From assembly GCA_000435615.1 (NCBI GenBank), contig FR882011.1:9972-30831 (forward strand): a stretch of DNA of 20,860 bases, in the 5' to 3' direction. The notes under the pieces were generated by a model that saw nothing but the letters and a program-made list of their open reading frames with translations, had not been told where the DNA came from and did no database searches. The DNA comes from Firmicutes bacterium CAG:238. GTDB lineage: Bacteria > Bacillota > Clostridia > Peptostreptococcales > Anaerovoracaceae. The translations under genes and the position numbers were made by a program. Shown here piece by piece: positions 14,637 to 20,860 of the stretch; positions within the stretch are counted from its first letter, which is position 1; each line of letters begins with the position of its first letter.

Positions 14637-15383
14637 TTATTTCAGCTTTTCGACTCTCTTCCGCCATGTTTTCACGGTCTGACTGCGAAGGAATGAAATC
14701 ATCACCTTTAAATTCTGTTTTGTGTCCCAAGCTTCCAATGCAGCATAGTACTCCTTGCGATCCTCTTCATGTACAACAATCGGCGGATGTCCGAGCATTA
14801 CGAGAAGGCAATTCATGGCAAGTCTCCCCGTTCTTCCGTTTCCGTCTGCAAAAGGGTGGATATTCTCAAATTTTACATGAAAATAGGCTGCCGCAGTCAA
14901 AGCATCTTCCTGCTTCAAATCCTGCAGTTCGTCCATCAGTTCTGCCATTTCTTCCTGCACATCCTCGGGAGCAACGCCGATTTCCTCTCTGCCTGTCACA
15001 TAGTCGTGCTTCTTATATTCGCCCGGCCGTTCCCCTAACTGCCATCTGCGAGCATCATAGGTATTCATTGTCAGCAGCTTTTGAAAATCCTTAAAAAGGG
15101 ATTCCTCCATTCTTCTCTTCTCACCAAAGGATGTCAGAAAAAGCTCATTCGCAAGCTTTGCATTCCGAATTTCAAACAGAGTGCGCAGGTCTCCGGTATA
15201 TGCCGTCACTCCGTCATGCTCAAAAATATCGCGCGTATCATTGTATGTGATTTTATCATTTTCAATTTTTCCCGAATGATAGGCAAATGCGATGCTGTGT
15301 CCACTCAGTACTTCCGCAAGCTGCGCGTCCGTTTCGATTTTTTTCTCTTTCCACCACGCAAGTGTCTTTTCGTACAATTCCAT
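14637..15383 (-). CDS. Fic domain protein (class II, N-terminal inhibitory motif), putative AMP-transferase
   Basis: Fic enzymes transfer AMP, or other phosphate-containing groups, to hydroxyls of target proteins. At 248 residues the catalytic signature HPFADGNGRTGR is complete at 176-187 (His176 as general base, then the phosphate-binding and arginine-rich part). An upstream motif S-G-K-I-E-N at residues 37-42 fits the (S/T)xxxE(G/N) inhibitory helix, so this is a self-inhibited class II protein and not a toxin-antitoxin pair with a separate antitoxin. A beta-hairpin flap (GEYKKHDYVTGRE) precedes the motif. Start ends at 15383 with AGGTGAGG upstream. It has its own promoter between it and the ABC-F gene. 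The target protein cannot be inferred. Confidence 0.92.
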   Translation of the reverse strand: MELYEKTLAWWKEKKIETDAQLAEVLSGHSIAFAYHSGKIENDKITYNDTRDIFEHDGVTAYTGDLRTLFEIRNAKLANELFLTSFGEKRRMEESLFKDFQKLLTMNTYDARRWQLGERPGEYKKHDYVTGREEIGVAPEDVQEEMAELMDELQDLKQEDALTAAAYFHVKFENIHPFADGNGRTGRLAMNCLLVMLGHPPIVVHEEDRKEYYAALEAWDTKQNLKVMISFLRSQTVKTWRKRVEKLK

Positions 15384-15422
15384 GCCGCCTCACCTTTCTC
15401 CGCTGCGAGTTTTCATAGGCTA

Positions 15423-15451
15423 ATTGTATTATAGATTTGAGCAGAATGCAA
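15423..15451 (-). promoter_or_regulatory. Promoter of the fic (and perhaps GNAT) transcript
   Basis: Minus strand: TTGCAT (15446-15451), 17 bp, TACAAT (15423-15428), about 40 nt upstream of the Fic ATG. A TATAAT overlaps the spacer end (15428-15433) but has no -35 at a proper distance. Confidence 0.5.
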
Positions 15452-15465
15452 GAGGGCAGTTGCTA

Positions 15466-17334
15466 TCACAATTCTCGTACATATAACTCCCTAACTCTTT
15501 GAGATTTCTGCGCCTCAATTTTTTCTGCCAAATCGTTCAGATAGACCCAGCGTTCCATTTTTTCGTCAAGGGCTGCGGTAAGTTCATCACGCTTTGCGGT
15601 CAGTTCCTGCAGCTTGCAGTAATCGCTGCCCGCTTCGGAGATTCGTCCGTCCACCTCTTCTATGGCACTTTCGAGTGCGGCAATGTCTTCGTCAATCGTC
15701 TCAAACTCGCGCTGTTCTTTATAAGAAAATTTCAGTTTCTTCGGTCTGCCGGCATCCGTTCTGCCTGTCTGCGAGGTGGAATCTGTCTGTTTTCCGTCTG
15801 ACGCTGCTGTTTTGCCGCCCGATTTGCCGGCATTTTTTTCGGCTGCCAGACCCGCTGCGCGTCTCTCCACCCAGTCACTGTAGCCGCCCGGATATTCCGC
15901 AATATGCCCCTCGCCTTCGTAAACAAAAGTCTTTTCCGCAATGCGGTCGATGAAATGACGGTCATGCGATACGGCGATTACTGCGCCCGCAAAGCTGTCC
16001 AGATAGTCTTCCAAAATGCACAGCGTGTCGATGTCTAGGTCATTCGTCGGCTCGTCCAGAAGCAGCACATTCGGTGCGCTCATGAGAATTCCCAGCAGAT
16101 AGAGCCTTCGCTGCTCGCCGCCGGAAAGCCTTCCTACCGGGATCGAGTGCATATGCGGCGGGAATAAGAAACGCTCCAGCATTTGTGAGGCGCTGATATA
16201 GCCGTCCTCCGTTTTGACATTGTGCGCGATGTCGCAGATGTATTCGATGACCCTGCGGGATTTATCCATATGCTCGTTTTCCTGCGAAAAATAGCCGATT
16301 TTTACGGTTTCGCCGATTTCTACGCTGCCGCTGTCCGGCTGAAGTTCTCCCGAAATCAGCTTCAGAAGCGTTGACTTGCCGGAGCCGTTCTCTCCAATGA
16401 TGCCGATGCGGTCGTTACGCAGCACCGTATAGGAAAAATCCGAGATTACAGGAACGCCGTCAAAAGCCTTTGAGACATGTTCGAGTTCAATAATCTTTTT
16501 CCCGAGCCTGGAAGACACCGATTTCATCTCCAAAGCCGCATTATTGACCACAAGCTTGCTCTCTTCCAATTGATGAAAACGGTCAATCCGCCCCTTCGCC
16601 TTGGTGGTTCTTGCCTGTGCGCCTCGGCGCATCCATTCCAGCTCCCTGCGGTACAGCGTCCGGCGCTTCCTCTCTGTGGCAAGCACCATTTCTTCACGCG
16701 CCGCACGGTTTTCCAGATAGACTTCGTAATTGCCTTCGTGGCGGTAAAGCCTGCCGCCTGTCAGCTCCAAAATCACATTCGTGACTCTATCCAGGAAGTA
16801 ACGGTCGTGTGTTACCATGAAAATCGCACCGCGGAACTTTTTCAGGTAGTTTTCCAGCCATTCAACCGTGTCGCTGTCGATGTGGTTCGTCGGCTCATCC
16901 AAAATCAGAATATCACATTCATTTGTGAAAATCCCTGCCATGGCAACGCGTTTTCGCTCGCCACCCGACAAGGTGTTCATTTTCTTCTCAAAATCCGTAA
17001 TCCCAAGCTGATTCAGCATGGATTTGCATTTATATTCACCCTCTGCGGCGATTTCCCGAGTCAGATAACTGACCGCCTGCTCCAGCACCGTCTTTTCCGG
17101 GTCGTAGGCAGGTGCCTGCGGCAGATAGCCGATTCGCACGCCTCCGGTCAGAATGATTTTGCCTGAATCGGCATCCTCAATTCCTGCCGTGATTCGCAGG
17201 AGCGTGGACTTTCCTGTGCCGTTGACGCCGATGAGCCCGATTTTATCGCCTTCGTTTATCGCATACGAAAGATTCGAAAGAAGCGGTGATGCTGTATAGG
17301 ATTTAGATATGTCGGTTGCATTCAGTAAAATCAA
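15466..17334 (-). CDS. ABC-F family ATPase, Uup-like, TTG start
   Basis: Soluble twin-ATPase of the ABC-F class that works on the ribosome (translation factor or antibiotic-protection factor) rather than in membrane transport; no membrane segment is seen. At 622 residues it has Walker A sites GVNGTGKST (36-44) and GENGSGKST (314-322), two signatures LSGGERKRV (122-130) and LSGGEQRRL (403-411), and two LDEPTN Walker B blocks. Between the domains is the interdomain linker with LEWMRRGAQARTTKAKGRID, the part that reaches the tRNA. A C-terminal charged coiled coil (about 550-622) makes it Uup-like. It starts with TTG overlapping the topB stop as TTGA, with GAGGAGG 7 nt upstream inside topB. Resistance versus housekeeping role cannot be decided. 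Confidence 0.92.
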   Translation of the reverse strand: MILLNATDISKSYTASPLLSNLSYAINEGDKIGLIGVNGTGKSTLLRITAGIEDADSGKIILTGGVRIGYLPQAPAYDPEKTVLEQAVSYLTREIAAEGEYKCKSMLNQLGITDFEKKMNTLSGGERKRVAMAGIFTNECDILILDEPTNHIDSDTVEWLENYLKKFRGAIFMVTHDRYFLDRVTNVILELTGGRLYRHEGNYEVYLENRAAREEMVLATERKRRTLYRRELEWMRRGAQARTTKAKGRIDRFHQLEESKLVVNNAALEMKSVSSRLGKKIIELEHVSKAFDGVPVISDFSYTVLRNDRIGIIGENGSGKSTLLKLISGELQPDSGSVEIGETVKIGYFSQENEHMDKSRRVIEYICDIAHNVKTEDGYISASQMLERFLFPPHMHSIPVGRLSGGEQRRLYLLGILMSAPNVLLLDEPTNDLDIDTLCILEDYLDSFAGAVIAVSHDRHFIDRIAEKTFVYEGEGHIAEYPGGYSDWVERRAAGLAAEKNAGKSGGKTAASDGKQTDSTSQTGRTDAGRPKKLKFSYKEQREFETIDEDIAALESAIEEVDGRISEAGSDYCKLQELTAKRDELTAALDEKMERWVYLNDLAEKIEAQKSQRVRELYVREL

Positions 17335-19733
17335 GGTTTTTCCTCCTCTTGGAAATCAAAAGTATATTCGCCCTCCGTATTCAGATGAACCTCTGCACGG
17401 AAGTTCTTCCCTGCTTTCGAGCGGAAATTTGCCGCGACGGCTTTCCCATCGAGGAGCTGTTTCATTTCGGGATAAGAAAAATCATGCCCACAAAAGCTCC
17501 GGAAGACTTTGTGTCCGCATTTTTTGATGCCGCAGAAAACGCCCCACTGGTTGAGCGTCGCTTTTTTTCCGCATTTAGGACATTTCACCGATTCCTCAAA
17601 AAAGACCATTGTAAGTTCTCCGTTTTCGTCCAGTTTCAGTGCTGCACGAAACGGTTTTCCCGCGCGTGTTGTGAAATTCCTGTACCCGCTCTGCTCGCCT
17701 GCTTCCAGGTTCCGAAGCAATTCCATGTCAACTTCGGTGCCGCTGATATTCTTGTAAATCTTCGCACCGCATCCGAGGCATTCATAATGCTTTTTCTGTT
17801 CTTCGATCACGCCTCCGCACTTCACACAGTGGATGTCGGTCTGCACCGGCTCAAACGGTGCCAGTTCCGCTTCGACTTCTTTCGGGTCTTGTCCGATTTG
17901 CTCGCACATTTCCCGAAGTTTCTGCATCACTTCCGCCATAACCTGCTCGTAATCCGCTTCCCCGCGCTGCACTTTTTTGATGCTGTTATCCATGTTCGCC
18001 GCAAAGACGGGATAGGCAATGTCGAAATCCTTTACGGCTTCGATATAGTTCTTTCCTTTATCGGTAATATAAAGTGCGTTCTTTTTCTCCTCCACATAGC
18101 CCGACTCAATGATGTCTTTGATAATCGACGCACGGGTTGCCGGCGTGCCGATGCCCTGCGAGTCTGCAAGGGATTTTTTCAGTTCTTTGTCCTCAATCTG
18201 CGTTGCAATGTTACGCATGGCATTGATTAAGGTCGCCTGCGTCAGCCGCTTCGGCGGCGATGTTTCCTTTTCGACAGGCTTCATGGATTTTGCCGTAATA
18301 CGGTCTCCCTTTTTCAAAGGGGGAAGCGCATGGCCGCCCGCTTTCTTATACAGAATCGACCAGCCCGGCTCCGTGACTACCTTTCCGCTTGCTTTGAAAA
18401 TTCCGCCCATCTCGTTTTCCGCATCGATGTCTTCGGAGTCCGCCTCCGCATGGCGAATCTTAATGGTGGCTTTCTCTTCTTCAAGTTTCGGCAGAAACTG
18501 CGCGAGAAGCCTCATATATATCATTTTGCAGATAATCTGTTCTTCTTTGGTCATTCTCGAAAGGTCCGGCCGTTTCAGCGTCGGCAGAAGTGCATCGTGG
18601 GACTCTTTGGAAACCTCCGTGTCGTTGACAACGGCTTTATCCTTCAGAATTTTCGCAAATGTGCCCTTGTCAATCCCCGCTGCGATTTTTCCGAGGTCCT
18701 CAAAAACCGCAATGTTTTCCATGATTGCGGGAAATTCCTTTGCTTTCTCGGAAGAGACATAACGGCACTGCGTTCTCGGATAGGAAATGACTTTGTGCTT
18801 TTCATAAAGGCTCTGCACAAGCTCTAAGGTATGATCGGGCTTAAATTTGTACTTGCTTCCTGCTTCCGCCTGAATTGCAGCTAAGTCAAAGAGCTTCGGC
18901 GCATGGGAAGACGACTTCTTCTTTTCAACTTCCTCAACTGTGCCTTCCATAGAGAACTCCGCAAAAAGCTTCGGATTTTCAAACTGCACATCCCCGTCTT
19001 CGCCCTGAAGAACGGCCTTGAAAGTCTGTGTTTCTCCGGCTTCGCCCTGCGGTGCAGTCTCGTACTCCGCTTCCAGCACAAAATACTTTCGGTTCGCAAA
19101 ATTATCGATAGCCATGGAATTGTCGTATACCAGTTTGATTGTCGGAGATTTCACTCTGCCGGCCTTGATGAGAGTGCCGCGCTTGTTTGTCAGCATTCTG
19201 GAGGCGTTCATGCCAAACAGCCAGTCTGCCCGTGAGCGAATGAGAAAGGACTGCACGAAATGAACATGCGTCGGATTCTTGTGGTAATCCGTCATGCTCA
19301 AAAGCGATTTCAAAATTTCTGCGTCCGTAAGAGAGTGTTCGATGAAGCGAAGCGCAGGCTTTTCATTCAGCTCTAAATACTGCTCCAAAAGCCAGTATAT
19401 GCCGTAGCCTTCCACATCGGAGTCGGTGCCTACGATAATCCCGTCGTAGTCCGCCGCGCGCCTCCTGATTTCGGCGATGGTATCCTGCTTTCGCTTATCG
19501 GCGATCGGTTTGATCTGCCACGGATTTGGAATCATCGGATAAAGGATGGCTTTCCAGCTTTTGTCCTTCCACTCCTCGTAATCCGTAGGCATGAAATTTG
19601 TACAGACATGACCGGAAAGGGCTGTGAAATCAATTTCCCCAACCCTTTCTGTCACTTCGTTTTTATGATTTTTGTAACAAGCCTGCACATCGCGCATAAG
19701 GCTTGGTTTTTCCGCGATAAATAAGTATTTCAT
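17331..19733 (-). CDS. topB: DNA topoisomerase III-like type IA topoisomerase (divergent)
   Basis: Type IA topoisomerase of the TopB group, 800 residues from the start ending at 19733 (MKYLFIAEKPSLM); a longer TTG-initiated frame adds 12 residues without ribosome-binding support. The TOPRIM glutamate is E8 in IAEKPS. The acidic triad is D104, D106 and E108, but within GTDSDVEGYGI, where most family members have a TDxDREGE form, so the Arg and second Glu are replaced. The catalytic tyrosine is Y318 in ISYPRTQCRY. GRVKSPTIKLV (192-202) and GIGTPATRASII (527-538) are conserved. The tail has two four-cysteine ribbons (C636-C655 and C718-C739) and two copies of the TopoIII C-terminal repeat (about 663-713 and 747-795). 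No Shine-Dalgarno is present. Confidence 0.9.
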   Translation of the reverse strand: MKYLFIAEKPSLMRDVQACYKNHKNEVTERVGEIDFTALSGHVCTNFMPTDYEEWKDKSWKAILYPMIPNPWQIKPIADKRKQDTIAEIRRRAADYDGIIVGTDSDVEGYGIYWLLEQYLELNEKPALRFIEHSLTDAEILKSLLSMTDYHKNPTHVHFVQSFLIRSRADWLFGMNASRMLTNKRGTLIKAGRVKSPTIKLVYDNSMAIDNFANRKYFVLEAEYETAPQGEAGETQTFKAVLQGEDGDVQFENPKLFAEFSMEGTVEEVEKKKSSSHAPKLFDLAAIQAEAGSKYKFKPDHTLELVQSLYEKHKVISYPRTQCRYVSSEKAKEFPAIMENIAVFEDLGKIAAGIDKGTFAKILKDKAVVNDTEVSKESHDALLPTLKRPDLSRMTKEEQIICKMIYMRLLAQFLPKLEEEKATIKIRHAEADSEDIDAENEMGGIFKASGKVVTEPGWSILYKKAGGHALPPLKKGDRITAKSMKPVEKETSPPKRLTQATLINAMRNIATQIEDKELKKSLADSQGIGTPATRASIIKDIIESGYVEEKKNALYITDKGKNYIEAVKDFDIAYPVFAANMDNSIKKVQRGEADYEQVMAEVMQKLREMCEQIGQDPKEVEAELAPFEPVQTDIHCVKCGGVIEEQKKHYECLGCGAKIYKNISGTEVDMELLRNLEAGEQSGYRNFTTRAGKPFRAALKLDENGELTMVFFEESVKCPKCGKKATLNQWGVFCGIKKCGHKVFRSFCGHDFSYPEMKQLLDGKAVAANFRSKAGKNFRAEVHLNTEGEYTFDFQEEEKP

Positions 19734-19740
19734 ATAGAAA

Positions 19741-19769
19741 AGTATACTTGATTTGCGGCGAAAAAACAA
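19741..19769 (-). promoter_or_regulatory. Promoter of topB, apparently giving a leaderless transcript
   Basis: Minus strand: TTGTTT (19764-19769), 17 bp, TATACT (19741-19746). The topB ATG begins 7 nt after the -10, so transcription should start at or one base before the initiation codon. This agrees with the missing ribosome binding site. Confidence 0.6.
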
Positions 19770-19793
19770 GATTTTTCCTGTTCGGCAGGCAGC

Positions 19794-20549
19794 CTATTTA
19801 GCCTGCAGCAAGGTTTCTTTGATCTGTTTGCCGATGTTCATATATTCTTTGTATTCCGGACATTTCTTGACGACGTCCGCGTTAGAAACAGGCATTATCG
19901 GCAGCGCGCCGTTTGTCATGCCGGCTGCAAAGAAAGCGCCCGCCTTGCCGCCGCCCGCGTTCGGTCCCGATTTCGGTTTGATCGGTCTGCTACTGTGCAG
20001 CTCGATGATCGTCTCGGCCTTGCCGTCGACCTTGTAGTCGTTGAGTTTGAAACGGATCTCGTCAAAATATGGATTACGCACATGAATGACCACGTAAAAA
20101 TCATAATTATAGGCGTAGCAACGCGGCTCGAAGCTCTGCAGATCTCCTTCACCGTCTCTGTAATAGATCTCGTTTCTGTCTTCTTCCACATCGATATCAC
20201 AGCCTGTCACATCGCTGAAGGACAAGACATCCGGATTCGCCTTTTCAATATTTTTGAGTTGTTTTTCCTCGGTGACCATGAACTTTCCAGCCTCCTCATC
20301 CACCAGCAGCTTCATATCTTCGCCGAACATCGCCGTTGTATGGAACGCTGTCACCGCGGCCTTATTTGCTTCTCTGTAGGCAAGCTGCTCTTTGATATCG
20401 GCAAGCGTGCTCAGTCTTCTGCCTGTAAACCATGGTGAAAGCTTCGCCGCGCAGTCAGAACAGAGATTGCCGTCCTCTAATTTGCGATTGCACAAAAGCC
20501 CGATCTTTTCTCCGCAAACATCACAATATTTCTTGCTGAATAGTCCCAT
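19794..20549 (-). CDS. DUF4428-containing protein with N-terminal zinc ribbon
   Basis: A 251-residue protein of unknown function. It opens MGLFSKKYCDVCGEKIGLL and carries a treble-clef-like four-cysteine site (C9, C12, C30, C33) ending SDCAAKLSPWF, the DUF4428 signature also seen at the front of many small Clostridial proteins with PH-like domains. The middle (about 90-200) alternates beta strands (EIYYRDGEG, YDFYVVIHV, RNPYFDEIRFKLND) and could be such a domain. A Gly/Ala-rich linker (GPNAGGGKAGAFFAAGM) precedes a short helical tail with CPEY. The start ending at 20549 has GGGAGAAAC upstream; an in-frame GTG ending at 20666 would add 39 residues of unlikely composition. It is on the same strand as topB, 60 nt upstream. 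Confidence 0.85.
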   Translation of the reverse strand: MGLFSKKYCDVCGEKIGLLCNRKLEDGNLCSDCAAKLSPWFTGRRLSTLADIKEQLAYREANKAAVTAFHTTAMFGEDMKLLVDEEAGKFMVTEEKQLKNIEKANPDVLSFSDVTGCDIDVEEDRNEIYYRDGEGDLQSFEPRCYAYNYDFYVVIHVRNPYFDEIRFKLNDYKVDGKAETIIELHSSRPIKPKSGPNAGGGKAGAFFAAGMTNGALPIMPVSNADVVKKCPEYKEYMNIGKQIKETLLQAK

Positions 20550-20559
20550 TGTTTCTCCC

Positions 20560-20655
20560 TCAACTTTCTCCCGATTTCTCTCGATTTCTTTTGATACTGA
20601 TGCCTTTTCGCTCGAAACTGCAAATATTATACACCTTTTCGGTCGCTTTGTACAT
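20560..20655 (-). CDS. Possible 31-residue leader peptide ahead of the DUF4428 gene
   Basis: An ATG ending at 20655 with AGGTGAGG only 5 nt upstream opens a 31-codon frame (MYKATEKVYNICSFERKG...) that stops at 20560, 10 nt before the DUF4428 ATG. The ribosome binding site is better than that of the main gene. It overlaps the downstream promoter candidate (20626-20654), so it would be expressed only from the upstream promoter at 20708-20734. Basic composition, no known family. Could be a chance frame. Confidence 0.3.
   Translation of the reverse strand: MYKATEKVYNICSFERKGISIKRNREKSGES
20626..20654 (-). promoter_or_regulatory. Proximal promoter of the DUF4428 gene
   Basis: Minus strand: TGTACA (20649-20654), 17 bp, TATAAT (20626-20631). 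The -10 is perfect and the -35 matches four of six. Start near 20619 would leave a leader of about 70 nt. Confidence 0.55.
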
Positions 20656-20835
20656 ACTTTCCTCACCTAAAAAAACACAGGACGCCTGCTAACGGCAATC
20701 CGTTTTTATGATAGCAAAATATCGGTCATGTCAAGGGGGTTTTCATATATTTAATTTTTCACATTACAACATCTTAAATGTTTCCTTGATCTAAAGTAAA
20801 ACTTGCCTATAAAACGGAAATTCTAATACGAGAAC
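20656..20835. other. Non-coding stretch upstream of the DUF4428 gene
   Basis: No gene is supported here. Apart from the distal minus-strand promoter, the visible items are a 5-bp hairpin AACGG-CAAT-CCGTT (20691-20704), which reads into five T on the plus strand, and a weak plus-strand promoter candidate TTGATC (20786-20791), 16 bp, TATAAA (20808-20813). Confidence 0.4.
20708..20734 (-). promoter_or_regulatory. Distal promoter candidate for the DUF4428 gene
   Basis: Minus strand: TTGACA (20729-20734), a short 15-bp spacer, and TATCAT (20708-20713) preceded by TGC, i.e. an extended -10. The perfect -35 and extended -10 may offset the short spacing. Its leader would contain two small hairpins, then a run of seven T, then the 31-codon frame. 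Confidence 0.4.
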
Positions 20836-20860
20836 GTCCCTGCTGAAAATCAGCAGGGAC
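20836..20860. terminator. Perfect 10-bp hairpin at the right edge, probable terminator
   Basis: GTCCCTGCTG, loop AAAAT, CAGCAGGGAC. The stem is perfect and GC-rich. No T-run follows on the minus strand; on the plus strand any T-run lies beyond the window, so direction and function stay open. Confidence 0.45.

Noticed and set aside
14637..15465. Fic as part of a toxin-antitoxin pair
   Set aside because: No small antitoxin-like frame with an inhibitory motif adjoins it, and the motif S-G-K-I-E-N is built into the protein's own N terminus.
13215..15465. Mobile island or genomic insertion carrying tetR-GNAT-fic
   Set aside because: No integrase, transposase, tRNA target, terminal repeats or direct repeats flank the region; only composition of the GNAT gene hints at transfer.
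17316..18230. Plus-strand open frame of 304 codons opposite topB
   Set aside because: Antisense shadow of topB, Phe/Arg/His-rich in the manner of reverse-strand translations, with no start signal or domain.
19770..19793. Terminator between the DUF4428 gene and topB
   Set aside because: Only a four-bp CCTG/CAGG hairpin separated from the T-run by ten bases is seen; too weak to call, and it overlaps the topB -35 region.

Overview
This 20.9 kb window looks like a chromosomal segment of a low-to-mid GC, Gram-positive anaerobe of the Clostridia. The basis is strong AGGAGG-type ribosome binding sites, sigma-A promoters of the TTGACA/TATAAT kind, and families typical of that class (DUF4428, the DUF6873-like family, a TrkA/TrkH pair, HslVU beside topA/dprA/comM/yraN). 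The genus cannot be told from the sequence. I see no rRNA, tRNA, insertion sequence, integrase, phage gene or CRISPR array.

Region 1 (1-6505, minus strand) is a housekeeping/DNA-processing operon. In transcription order it reads yraN, comM (yifB), dprA, topA, hslV, hslU; hslU runs off the left edge. A near-consensus promoter precedes yraN, and a second good promoter over the dprA stop codon can feed topA-hslVU separately. The notable event is in comM: an imperfect 25-bp tandem duplication shifts the frame and splits the gene. Removing one copy restores a normal family-length protein of about 503 residues.

Region 2 (6507-12040): a HAD phosphatase (minus) with a clear terminator is divergent from a potassium-uptake operon (plus), trkA-trkH1-trkH2. 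The operon carries two different TrkH membrane subunits and ends in a long hairpin terminator. Region 3 (12087-13247, plus) holds a small two-CBS-domain protein and a 234-residue protein of the DUF6873 (GME-fold) type.

Region 4 (13215-15451, minus) is a small accessory patch. It has a TetR regulator under a perfect-consensus promoter that is overlaid by a large inverted repeat, a 66-residue unknown protein overlapping the TetR stop, an AT-rich GNAT acetyltransferase, and a class II Fic protein with its inhibitory motif. Region 5 (15466-20860, minus) holds a divergent topoisomerase III-like enzyme that appears to be expressed from a leaderless promoter. It is translationally coupled to an Uup-like ABC-F ATPase that starts with TTG. 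Upstream lies a DUF4428 zinc-ribbon protein with a complex leader.

I found no convincing new defence or mobile system. The strongest leads are the comM duplication (possible switch or recent gene loss), the TetR/66-residue unit, the paralogous TrkH pair with an altered fourth pore segment, and the unusual topB (altered TOPRIM, leaderless promoter, TTGA coupling to ABC-F). All calls come from reading the sequence and family knowledge; no database search was run.
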